Source: Linnemannia hyalina (Eukaryota > Mortierellomycota > Mortierellomycetes > Mortierellales > Mortierellaceae). From it: 64,000 bases of DNA. Positions 1 to 11,438 of this stretch are shown here, piece by piece. Each line of letters begins with the position of its first letter. Within the stretch, counting starts at the first letter, position 1. Location: positions 682,001 to 746,000 of the forward strand of contig JAHRHY010000005.1 of the NCBI GenBank assembly GCA_019671135.1, read 5' to 3'. Position numbers and translations under genes: made by a program. Below the pieces are notes generated by a model, which saw only the letters and a list, made by a program, of their open reading frames with translations, did no database searches and was not told the origin of the DNA.

Positions 1-1021
1 CAGGGTATGAATAAAGAATGAATAAGAAGAGTATAATAGATATGGTTTTCAGTTCCCTTTTTTGCAATCCACTCCCTGTTATTTTCTTTGCTATCTTAAT
101 GCGTCGGTGTCACCCTCTTCGATGCACCCTGAACGGACGCCGTTAGAGGGTTCAGATTAATTCAATTGTTTTTCTTTTGTTCACCCTGGATTGTTGGTTG
201 TTGTTGTGTTGTCATTCTCCTTGATTTCGTTTTGCTGTCCTCCCTTTTTTTTGTTACAATAATAAGTGCACTCATTCAATTACTCCCTGTCTTCTCTCTT
301 TTTATTTTACATTTTTTCCTATCCATATTGGTCGATCAAAGAAGAGAGCGAGCCATTGGCTTATGTGTGCGCCCAGGAGTGAACACTTGTAACACAACAA
401 CTCGTTTCCATCCAGTCTTTCCGCTCAGCTATATAAGGCCGTGCCCATCGCCGTCTTTTTCTTGCTCCTTGTCTTTCTTCTTTGTATCTCTCCCCATTCC
501 TGCCAACAAGCAAAAAAAACCAGTATTCTCTTCTTTCTTCTCCTTCTCTTCCTCCTCCTTCATTCCTTGTGCCTTGTCGATTAGTCTCTACTCTCTATTT
601 ATCATCTCTCATCTCTCATTTTTGCCCCGTAGTTCTCTCCACTGCTGGCATACTTCCCATGAACTAAATCCCGACGAACCTCTTTCTCTCTCTTCAAGGA
701 ACTCCCCCTCACGCCCACACGGCAAATCGATCCCCTACATCTTCCCTTCACCTCCTCGATTCCCTTTACACTACAACCAACGCCCTTTCCTTATCTTCTT
801 TACACTAAACCTACGCCGCCACAGCCATTACCGATAACGACCCTTCCTTTCTCTCCCACGCCTGACCTAACAATACCGATCTACGTTCAACAACCCGCCC
901 CTCCTCTTTGCATCCTCTTTTGGTACATTACCTTTTTTTATCCAACAAACAAACAAAACGTTTGCCTCTTGCTCGCCTCTCTCCTTCATTACTCGGATTA
1001 TCCTTCCTTCTTCTTCTCATC
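1..1021 (+). promoter_or_regulatory. Promoter and C+T-rich leader of the gene at 1022
   Basis: No convincing coding region is visible here. A good TATA box (TATATAAG) lies at about 430-437, and the sequence from about 450 to 1020 is strongly pyrimidine-rich on the plus strand. That is the same leader style seen before other genes in the window. I infer a TATA-driven start around 455-490 and a leader of roughly 550 nt. The long reading frames here are Ser/Phe/Leu/Pro-rich by-products of the C+T bias. Confidence 0.45.
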
Positions 1022-2806
1022 ATGCTCGTTAACGCTGCTTCTCAAAGCCATTTCAAGTTCGATCGCCTTGCTCCCCTCCCCATGGCTGGCCGCAAGAGGT
1101 AATGATCGACTTTTGCACATCTCATCTCAAATCAAAAAGTACATCTCCGAATATATTGGTGTTACTTTGGTGTCACAATACTCAGTAACTAATATTGTGC
1201 CTCATGTTGTTCCTCCAATATACTCTTCACAGCCCAACTACCTACCATCGCCGCACTGTCAGCTGCCTGGCCGTCGCATCCTACCATGAGCACTACAACC
1301 ACCCTGCGTACCTCGCTTCGGGTGGTAGCAACCAGCTCTACGACACCATCATCCCTGAGGGATCCGCCTCGCCTGTCCACCATCAGACACGCCATGCCCA
1401 CCGCAAGAGCGAGGGTGCCATCTCCCTTGACCAGCTTCAGAAGGGTCTTTCCGGAGCAGGTGTCTCCAATGTGAACACGTCCACAGCTGAAGCCAAGGAC
1501 AACAAGGATGGTAAGTTTTTTCTATTTCCTCTTGCCTATGGGCGCAGCTGGCAGTTGTGATATTTCACACAGATAATTTGCCACACCATCGGAAGAGGGA
1601 TCGATGACGACTGAAAACTCGCTCGGACGGAGAGAGAGAAGGAAAGAGGGAAAAGGAAAACAAAACGTGGCCATGGGTCATGCATCATGTACATGCACAG
1701 CTCACGCGTACCATCCCTCCCCTTTGCACATCGGAAACGCAGGGTTCTGCTTGCACAGGCGAAAGAGTGAGGATTGTGTGTGTTTGGATCCTACTGCAGT
1801 GAGGTCTCCAGAAACACCGAATCGAATACCACAAAACATGCGGGAAGTTTCTTTTGCACATCCATCGACCATGTATGCCCACCACGTGCTGACATCATGC
1901 CCTTCTACAATATTCACATTCTCCTCTTAGGCAACTTCACCACGGTCAACGTCTCCTCCGGCCCACTGAGTGGAAAAGTTATCAAGGTATGCCTCGCACT
2001 CGCAATCCCTATATATATTTCCATCCCAACCACCCCTCCTCCCCTGAATTACACAACCTTGTCAACCAAAAAAAATACCCCCCCCCCCCATTTTGCGGAA
2101 AGCAGCAACCAACAGCATTATCACCATGCCGCAAAAAGAAGCCTCGGGGCGACCAGTACCCCAGAGCTCCTTCTCTGACAGTGGTTGTTTCGTCGGCTTC
2201 GAATCGCCCAAAGCACAGTCCACAACAATCGACCCTGACAACCCCTTTGACTTTTCAGCCGTTCATTGCTGTCAATGCACCGACAGCTGTCACTACTCAT
2301 TCGAATCTCATTCCTTATCCCGCATACCATTATCTAACTGTCCCTCCTGCCCTTACATTGAATCATCATCCTCATTTCAAAAGCTCAACGCTGCTTCGCC
2401 TGTCAACACTCCTCGACGATCCTTGCTCTCGGACCTCTTGAACAACCAGGCCGCCCCAACTCGTCTTGAACAGAACGCCAACCGCCGCAGAATGCTCAAG
2501 AGCATGCGCCGCTACTCTGTCGACGCCAGCGAGATGGATTTCACCCTCGGCGGTCGCCCCTCGAGCAGAGGATCACCCTTGACGACCATCTCCTCTGAGG
2601 GTGAGGGTGCTCTATTAATCGACAACCACCAGGGTTTCAATGCCACGCCCACTGTCCGCTATCTCCGCAACCCTTGCCACGCCACAGTCAAAACCAAGCT
2701 CATGCCATCTGCCTACAGAGGATCCATGGCTCGCCGCAGCAGCAATAGCACGGCTGAGGATGAAGAGACTCCCGATTACTTTGCCTCCGAGGATCGCGTC
2801 TGGTAA
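1022..2806 (+). CDS. Hypothetical basic phosphoprotein-like protein, 4 exons, about 277 aa
   Basis: I do not recognise this family. Proposed exons are 1022-1098, 1233-1510, 1931-1986 and 2384-2806. All phases match (2, 1, 0) and each intron is GT-AG. The protein starts MLVNAASQSHFKFDRLAPLP, has no signal peptide or membrane segment, and is rich in Ser, Arg and His. It holds several basic-residue plus Ser motifs of the kind protein kinase A prefers: RKS near residue 97, and RRYS and RRSS in the last exon. The tail is acidic (TAEDEETPDYFASEDRVW). The last acceptor (AAAAG before 2384) is the weakest join. It was chosen because it restores the frame of the clearly coding block that begins LNAASPVNTPRRSLLSDLL. 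A regulatory, kinase-controlled role is only an inference. Confidence 0.6.
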
Positions 2807-3426
2807 AAACTTGATACCATTCACGTTTTTCAATACGTGGGCAAACCCGAGGGTTTTCTTTTTCTCTCATGATCCCTTTCTTTTCAACCTGCATCGAGTT
2901 ATATCAACTTGTACTTTAGCATCTTTTTTGTACGGCATACTGGCATCGTTTTTTTCTGTTCTTTTACATCTATAATTTGTACCACCACTTCCTACTAGTA
3001 TTTTCCTCTTGACAATATTGTCCTCACGCTGTTGCGTTTTCAGTAGACTCTTCTTCTTTTTCCTCCTCTTCCTCCTCCACATTACAGAGTCTTCTTTTTC
3101 TTCCTCCTACTCAACCAAATACAGCTTCTTTCCTCACATCATAAATGTGCCTTCTGGCTCTAGCACATGTCTGCGACTGAATGATTCAAAGTATTCAATT
3201 CTTCAATTGCTCCTCTGCGACCATTAACAGTGTTCATTTGTGATAAGAGACAAAAAAAGTTGAATTTGATCAGCCCAGCAAAAGCCACACACTCACCCAG
3301 TCAGAGCGCCAATTTCCTTTCCCTCAGACAAAGTGTGAAGATTTGCGATTGCGATCACAAAAAAAAACACCATCCAACCTGACTGACAATCCCTCGCTCT
3401 CAATTCTTTTACATTCCCAAAAAGCG
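2807..3426. other. Intergenic region, 3' end of the first gene and leader of the next
   Basis: This is about 620 nt between two plus-strand genes. It is C+T-rich around 3040-3110. Reading frames on both strands are compositional and show no domain. I see no RNA gene or repeat. Confidence 0.5.
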
Positions 3427-6400
3427 ATGCCGGTGCTCCCACTGCCTAACGGTAATCCAGATCCCACACCCATCTACACCGACAACAACAACAATAATCA
3501 TAACAGCAAGAAGACCGCCTTCAAGGACATGCTTCGACAACGACAGACCGCCCTTCGCAATAACAGGAATAATGCGTCTTCCTCCGACACTCACTCACGA
3601 CGGTCGGGGGCGTCTGCAGGCGGCGGCGGTAGTGGTGGTGGTGTTGTGCCGAATTATGGGGGCAGAGGCTATTACCCGCCACCTCACCAGCACATGCAGC
3701 AACAGCAGCAGTTCCAGCCACAGTTCCAGCCACAGTTCCAGCCACAGTTCCAGCCACAGTTTCAACCACAAAATCATCATCAACAGCATCAACAGCATCA
3801 ACAGCAGCAGCAGCAGCAACAGCAGCAGCCGCATTATGCAGATCAGGAGAGGGGAATATCTCTGCAGTCGTTGCGCGAGGAAGCTTCGAATCAGGGTCAA
3901 TGGCACCCGCCACCACAGCAGCATCCACTGCAGCAACAGCAGCAACAACCCGTCGGTCATAACACCTTCAACAGCAGCAACAACAGAGCGCAGCATGTCA
4001 ATGGTGTCCATGATGCTCCTCAGGGTGGTATCATTATCCACGGACTTGAGCAGTTAACAACACAGCGACAACAGCAGCAACAACAACACCAGTCGCAGGG
4101 AAGCGAGCCAGAGATCTTCACCAAGAATTGGAACCAAGGACAACAGTCCGGCATAGATACACAAGCAGTGAAAAATAACAACAGCAATCATACCACTGGC
4201 CAGGACAGTAACAACAAGGGTGGCAGCCCAGTCAATCAAGACGCCTATGATCTCCGCGAGATGCTGCTCCAACAGCGGTCCTCGAACGGAAAGCGACAGA
4301 GTCAGGATGATAGCGGAGGACCTCCTCCCAAGAGCCAAGCCAAGGTAAGGCAGATGCTTTTGATTCCTTTGCATGTTAGCGTCGGTATAAGCGAGGTGCA
4401 AAGCAATAGGATACTGACTCCTAAGTGTGGCTGTCGCTCTATTCTTGAAAACTTCAAAACCCAAGGTCGCCAAGAACCAAGCCAAGGATGCTCACAGTAA
4501 GTTATCAGATCGCTTATCATCGCTATGCTTCGTTCTTTGGTCAAAGTTGTTGGTAACTAGTCACCTAATGCACAACGTCATTGTGTTTCCTTATCTAGAC
4601 GCAACGCAAGAAAGTGAAGGAAAAGTGGTATCCACCATATTGACGACCGGCCTTCGCAGTTCACCACAACAAGATCCACCGTCGTCATCATCACAGCATT
4701 TCCAGGATTCCGACACTATTATCTTTCTCCCACGAGGGAACAGGGTAGAGGACCCTTCTTCGTCTTCTTCTTTGCAGAGCGGGCCAACAGGAAATTCAGC
4801 CCCATCGGGAGCACCCGAATCGAAAAAGACAGCCAAGCAGCAACAGCAACCCTCCATAACGCTCGTCACCTCAAGCTCTCTCGCTTCCTCCATCTCAGCA
4901 CCTCTCCTCAGCCCTACCACAACTCGGATGAAAAGCACCACTTCCAGCAACGGCAACAACTTCCCGACGACGACGACGTCGATAAAGCTGAGTGTCATCA
5001 ATACCTCTGCATCATCAAAATCCTCAGCAGCCGGAATGTCCTCGGAAGGACTGCCACTCTCGACAAAGTTTAGCAAGATCTCGTCGACATCTCTGCCGTC
5101 ATCACCCAAGACTGGTACTACCACTGATTACCCCACTGCACCTGTGTCGACGAAGCCATCGCCCAAGTCTACACCTACTACGTCTGTGTCCGCTAAACCG
5201 GCAGCACAGCTCTCTGTCTCACATGCAAGCGCTTCACCAACCTCCTCAAACGCCACAGCACCCGCCAAGCAAACTGAATCGGGCGCCAATGGCAGCAGCG
5301 CCTTTGACGGGAACATTACTCGAGAGGAACAATTGAGACAGCAGGTTCAGGCGACTCTCCAGAAGAAGGCTGCCAACCAGAGCGACAAGAAGAACGAGGT
5401 CAAGTCAGCACCCATTATCTTATCGACAGCTCGCAAGGCGCAGCCGGAATCGAATAGTGAGGGCCAGACACATCCAGCGAAGCGACCCAAAACTGGAAGC
5501 AGCAGCATTAACAGCGGGAAAGATGCCGTTGTGGGTCTCAGTCTGGAGGCGATACGAGTTGAGCGTGCGGCGCTGGACGCTTCCGCGGCACTGACAACTT
5601 CTCCTGCCACCACGAGTACCACTTCTACTAGTGCTACTACCGGTGGATCTGCTGTGACAGGTAATTCAGGAGCAGGAAGCGGAGCCAATGGTGGATTGTC
5701 GTCACACGAGAGCAATGCAATGGCACCTCGTGACCGGAACCAATCGTCTGATCCCCAGTATGGCCAAGTCAGCAAGGACAGTACCGAGGACAGGACAAAG
5801 GAGAGCAGTAGTTCAACAACACATCAGGAATCGAGCCGAGGACAGGACAGATCTGATTCGCGCAGCAGCACATCTAATCGGGATCGGGATGCAGGCCGAG
5901 AGTCGGACAGAAGCTATACACGGAGGCAACCGTCGCCACGTTCGCAGGGCCGTGGAAGTGGAGGGTATGACCGTGACGGAGATCGCGGGTGGTATGATCG
6001 TGGTATGGATCGTGGAGGGAGCGAACGCTGGGATGATCGAGGATATGAACGGCGGGATGATAGGGGCGGTGGATATGGTCGTGGTGGTTACGATTCTAGA
6101 GGGTATGAGAGGGGAGGGGACTATGGGTACAGTCGATACGACGATGTGAAGACGAGTGACAGGAGAAGGGATGGGTCGAACGATAGAGGAGCTAATCGGT
6201 CAGGGGATAGATCAGGAACGGATAGGACAAGCGACAGAGACAAGGCGGCTGCAGATCGAGCACCTCCACCACTACCAACATCGAGCGATAAGAAGGAAAC
6301 CAAGGGGAGTGAAATTGAAAGTCGGGCAGAGCAGGGTCGTGACCAGCAGAAGCAGCAGCGGAGCAGCGACAAACCGGCGGCGGTTGACCGGGTAACGACA

Positions 6401-8227
6401 ACAACGACAGGAAAGGATGCTAACAGCAAAAACAGCGCAACTAAGAAGGACGGCGTACAAGTTGAAGGAGGGGCAGTGGCGGCGGTGACAGGAGTTGATT
6501 CGCTAAAGAATGTGGATGTAGTCATGACCGACGTCAAGGCTGAGCCGGTGACGCCTTCGTTGCCGCAGGCGCCTGAGGAGCCTCCAATTCTCTTTGCTGC
6601 TGCAAACCGGTTGCAGGCTGAACTCAATTCATCACCATCTGGCCAACCTCAGCAGCAACAGCAGCAGCAAGGGACAAGCGCTGCGGTGGACGCAGGAGTT
6701 ACACTCGATGACGAAGCGCCTATTCTATTTGCTGCTGCGAACAGGATCCAACAACAACAACAGCAGCAGCAGATTCAGCAGCAGATTCAGCAACAGCAAC
6801 AACAAGAACAGCAGCAACTAGAACAGCTCCAGCAGCTTCAACAGCAGCAGCAACAACAACAACAACAACGCGACCTCAACCAACAGTTGGAGATCGAGGC
6901 ACAGCAGCGCTATCAGTCAATGAAGGACGCTGCTACGAAGCAACTGGACGATGATGCTCCTATTTTATTCTCGTCTGCCAATCGACTCAATCAGGACCTG
7001 GGGTCGCCTATCTTGTTCTCAGCTGCGAGTCGGATGATGAACAACGGGATCCCTTCCTCGTCTGCGACATTCCCTGGAAGCTTGACTACCCAACATACCA
7101 CCAAGCTACCCTCGCAGATGTCCCTTGGTGTTGCCGGCCCCTCCCCGTTCATGTTCTCTTCCTCGACCATGGCGTCACAAGGCCCAGGACCTGGATCCAT
7201 CTCAGCAGCAACAACACCCTCTAACCTTGGCCTCAACCACCAGAGCCAACCACCGCCATCATCCTCATCGTCCTACTCACCAACCTACACCCCAACCAGC
7301 AGCTTCAACATGGTCATGACCCCACAGGGCGAGATCGGCAAGAGCGACATGTCGCTCGCCTTTGAAGTTATGGACCGCTGCACAATCGACCTCCTCCTCC
7401 TCCAACAGCGCTACGCAACCGTTACCTCCCGCCTCACAGAGGTCACTGCCAAAGCCCTCGAATCTGACGCCCGCCTTGCTCAGCTTGGTGCACAGATGGA
7501 ACTGGAACTGAAGATGAGTCGAGTCCATCATCAGATGAAGAATGGATTTGAGCAGCAGCAGTTACCGGATTTGCAAAGGATGATGAAGTCGACCCAGGAG
7601 TTGATCTCGAGGTTGGGGCATCTTTCGACCAGTGCAGCTGCAGGGTCTGCGACGGCGGTTGTTGTGCGGCCGCAGTTGAGGATGGTGCCTGCTGTTACTA
7701 ATGGAGGTGGAGGAGTAGGAGCTGGATCGACTGGAACTGGTAACCCTTCTGCGGTAGCCCTGGCGCTCGACAGGTTGGCGCAAACAGGACATCACACCCT
7801 TTCTACCACAACAGCAGCAACAGCAGGAGCGGCATCAACGGGCGATTCACTTGGGGACGTGCGATTCTCAGGAATGGCAACCGTCAACAACAGCAATACC
7901 AACAGCGGCAGCAACATGGATATCGACAATGGAAGCGAAGCCTCATCCACCAGGAGTCCAGGAACAACAACAGGAGCAGCAACAGCACTCGGCACTGGTA
8001 CTGTTTCAGCCTCAGCGACGGCTACGGCCATGGCGACAGAAGAGACGGTGGTGGTGATACGACCATGCCTGTCGTTCAACATTGCACCGAAAGGATGTCG
8101 GTTCCGAGCCAGTAACCACCCTTGCCCTTACCTCCACACCTGTCTCTACTGTGGGTCTTCGAGCCATGCTGTCATGCATTGCGATTACACTTCGGCGGAA
8201 CCTTCCCACGACAACTTTTTTCGATAA
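3427..8227 (+). CDS. Large Q-rich/RD-rich protein with PILF repeats and C-terminal CCCH + CCHC zinc fingers, about 1525 aa
   Basis: Proposed exons are 3427-4344, 4466-4496 and 4599-8227. The short middle exon gives KSQAK joined to VAKNQAKDAH and keeps frame, but its acceptor is weak. Residues 90-135 are Gln-rich with a tandem FQPQ repeat. Residues about 735-860 are dense in Arg, Asp, Gly and Tyr, like RNA-binding RG/RD proteins. Four copies of a short motif, PILF followed by AAANR, SSANR or AASR, begin at residues 979, 1024, 1104 and 1120, each preceded by acidic or Pro residues. At the end C1473-x9-C1483-x8-C1492-x3-H1496 looks like a CCCH finger. It runs straight into C1498-x2-C1501-x4-H1506-x4-C1511, which is exact zinc-knuckle spacing. 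I infer a nuclear RNA-associated protein. No known family was recognised. Confidence 0.72.
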
Positions 8228-8650
8228 AAATGACATCCACACTTTCTTTACACACACACGCTCTTGCGAACCACCAAAGAACCACAGCCCAACTAATTTC
8301 CACCACCCAACAACAATCCAACAGCAACAAACAACAACAAAAATGTGTTTTCCATCTCAAAAGAAAATTTATTCTGCTTTCTACAACCATACATACATTG
8401 TGCAAAAGAGCAAGTAAAGAAATAATAAACAATGGTTAGATATCAACAAGCAAGCAATGAGCGTTAAAGTAGATGCAAACAAACAAACAACAAAAGCGAT
8501 GAAGGAGGACACTTACATTAATAGTTTTCGTTCAAAGAACAAGACATGACAAAAAGAAAAATGGAAAATGGTCCCTCGCATTGATCTGTTGTTGTTCAAC
8601 TTTCATTCTCTTCACTTGACAACGGCGCCAGCTCCTCACTTGTAGGTGAT
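8228..8650. other. Convergent 3' ends
   Basis: This is about 420 nt between the stop codons of two converging genes. It is AT- and CA-rich. AATAAA-like strings (for example AATAATAAAC near 8420) may serve as polyadenylation signals for the plus-strand gene. Nothing else is seen. Confidence 0.5.
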
Positions 8651-8846
8651 TTAGATGAGGTCAGCAACGTTCATGGGCATCTCGAGGATCTGAGTAGAGT
8701 AGAACTGCTCAATCTCGCGGAGCATGCGGGTGTCGTCGGCGGTGACGAAGTTGATGGCAACACCCTTACGACCGAAACGACCACCACGACCGATACGATG
8801 AATGTAGTTCTCCTTGTTGGAGGGGAGATCGTAGTTGATGACCAAG

Positions 8847-8878
<32 letters not shown>

Positions 8879-10789
8879 CAAGTCGGTGGCGATCAAGACA
8901 CGGGAAGATCCAGAGCGGAACTCCTTCATGATGACCTCACGCTGACCCTGCTCCATATCTCCGTGCATGGCAGAGACAGTGAACTCGCGGGCAGTGAGCT
9001 TCTCGGTCAACCAGTCGACCTTTCTGCGGGTGTTGCAGAAGATAACGGCCTGGGTGATGGTGACGGTCTCGTAGAGATCGCACAAGGTGTCGAGCTTCCA
9101 CTCCTCCTTCTCAACGGCGACGTAGAACTGCTTGATACCCTCGAGGGTGAGCTCGTCCTTCTTGACCAAAATGCGGATGGGGTCGCGCATGAACTTGGTG
9201 GTAACCTCCATAACCTCAGCGGGCATGGTGGCGGACAGGAGGACAACCTGGGTGGATGGGGGAAGACGCTGGAAGACATCGTAGATCTGGTCCTTGAAAC
9301 CGCGGGACAACATCTCATCGGCCTCATCGAGGATGAACATCTTCATGTGGTCGGTCTTGAGGGCACCACGGTTGATCATATCGAAGACACGACCGGGGGT
9401 TCCGACGACGACCTGGGCACCAGCCTCGAGAGTCTTCATGTCCTCACGGACGTTGGTACCACCAATGCAGGCGTGGCACTGAACCTTCATGAAGTCACCG
9501 AGGGCAATGACGACCTTCTGGATCTGCTGGGCCAACTCGCGGGTAGGGGCGAGGATGAGGGCCTGGCACTGGGGGTTGGAGAGATCCAACTTCTGGAGAG
9601 CAGAGATCGAGAAGGTGGCGGTCTTTCCGGTACCGGACTGGGCCTGAGCAATGACATCATGTCCCTTGATAACGGGGAGAATGGCACGCTGCTGAATGGT
9701 CGAGGGGCGCTCGAAACTAGTTTAAAGAATAGCGTTGAATCAAAAACATAGGGGTAGGCCATTAGTTTTATATTCCGTACGAGTGCACAAACGCCTTGTC
9801 TTCCAGTATGACATTGTTGAATAGGATGAACGTACCCATAGGCATAGATACCACGGAGCAACTCGGGGGAGAGGTTCATGTTGTCGAAGTTATCGACAAT
9901 CTCGTCCCAGTTGGACTATTAGGAATTCCATATGAAGCAAGAAAGGTGGATACGCATGTCAGTCTCACTGCGGAAGGAGCTCATATTTCCCGTAGTTAAA
10001 GCAACGCTGAGCGGCAGACAAGGCTGCTGTATCCCATAGCGAGGCTATCCTGAAGGGCGGCGCCGGATTATTACCTCGATCTCATTCTGGTCAAGTTCGA
10101 GACCAGCGGTCTCTTCGCTATAAACATTAAAGATAGGAAGGGGATGCTGCAGGTTAGAACAGCTGTTACATGCATGTTTTTCTTTTTCTTTCAAGGGGAA
10201 GAGAGGAGGGGTGCAGCAGCAAAGAGCTGGGGCACCCTGAGGTAAATAAACAAAAAAAAATTCAAAAATAAAAGAAAATTCTAAAACTGCGGCGGTAAGA
10301 AAGGCTGGCCACAAGGTCAGGAGAAGCGAGGAAGGGGGGAGGGTCCAAAAGGGACAAAGTATAGCGCCAAGGCGCACAAAGAAAAGGCTTCAGGTGCCAG
10401 GTTCCGTTGGGTATGCCCAGTAGTTGATGATCGGTCCTCGCCCTCTTAGATGACGATCTGTCCTGAAAAGCACCATCGAGTTCAGAAAATACACCTCTAT
10501 ACCTCTTTTATGGATCCATAAGAGAGAGAGAGTATATGAACTGAGTAAGATGATCGAGTGCGCCTTGAAGAGGCAGGATGACGAGGTATATGCCTGCCAA
10601 CGCCACTCTTGACACAAGGTGTGAAAAAAACCAAAGTGTCGATTGTCGTTTGGTTGGCCGTTGGTTGTTTGATGTGAAGTAGAAGGTGGGGTGGTGTCGA
10701 ATGTGATAAAAAAAAAAAAAAAAAAAAGGCTGTAAAAGAAAGTGAGAGGGGTGGCGAAGGAGGAGGGCAACCTACCGGGCAGCAGACAT
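8651..10789 (-). CDS. eIF4A: ATP-dependent RNA helicase eIF4A, 4 exons, about 400 aa
   Basis: DEAD-box helicase subunit of the cap-binding complex eIF4F, which unwinds mRNA leaders so that ribosomes can scan. Exons in coding order are 10789-10776, 10117-10075, 9915-9836 and 9716-8651, all GT-AG and phase-consistent. The first coding exon is only 14 nt and is followed by a 658-nt intron. Every motif is present in order: Q motif [14 protein letters not shown], Walker A AQSGTGKT, Ia [42 protein letters not shown] and [15 protein letters not shown]. The N-terminus [15 protein letters not shown] and the C-terminus MPMNVADLI are typical of eIF4A rather than of the exon-junction paralogue. Length matches the family (about 400 aa). 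It is transcribed divergently from RPA1. Confidence 0.95.
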
Positions 10790-11438
10790 GATTTTTTTTG
10801 CTTTTTTTTTTAGATAGACAAAATGAGTTTCCTTGTGATGAAGAAACTCGGAATGTCTAGAATTGAGATGGAAAGAAGCAAAGAGGGGGTGCTGAAAATT
10901 TTTCGGCTTGCTTGGTTTTGTTGTCAGCGGTAGTCCCTCTGGCTGGTTTTCCTTGGCTGCTCGCACTGGGAAGGGTGATTGATAGCAAGGAAGGAAAGCT
11001 AAGCCACTGTAGGCGTTTTTTCTTTCTTTTTTTTCTCTCGCGTGGAAGTGCCATGCGTGTAAAGATAACAAGCTGGATACATGAGAAAGAAGTTGCCTCA
11101 CTATCACATCATATCATGCTCACATACACACGCACACACACACACACAACCAACAACAATAGAGGCACCTGAACAGCCCCCTCTTTTCATCCTTTCACGC
11201 CTTTCGAATTTTAGCACGCTATTCTGTGATGATTGACGGCAGTAGGTGCTTGGGTTACGTATGCGGTGACGTAGTGTATGCGCCCATTGTTCCTTTGCCC
11301 GGCAAAGGATAAATGAAAAGTGACTGCTCAAACAAACCGAACGCGTTGAATTGCTACCACTCCAACAGTTGCTTCTCTCTTTACTCTTCCAGTCCTCCTC
11401 TCTTAGAGCAGCCCTTAGCACACACACTCACCGCCACC
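10790..11438. promoter_or_regulatory. Shared divergent promoter of eIF4A and RPA1
   Basis: About 650 bp separate the two start codons, so this region must hold both promoters. An exact ACGCGT (the MluI cell-cycle box bound by MBF-type factors in ascomycete yeasts) lies at 11341-11346, about 95 bp upstream of the RPA1 start. That fits an S-phase gene. A short CA repeat lies at about 11120-11148. Function of the box in this organism is inferred only. Confidence 0.4.

Noticed and set aside
166..837. 223-codon Ser/Phe/Leu-rich frame near the window start
   Set aside because: Covers the TATA box and the C+T-rich leader of the gene at 1022, and reads as a low-complexity by-product.
8798..9751. 317-codon plus-strand frame
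   Set aside because: It is exactly antisense to the strongly conserved eIF4A exon and shows only the complementary pattern (runs of G, D, L, V). No family match.
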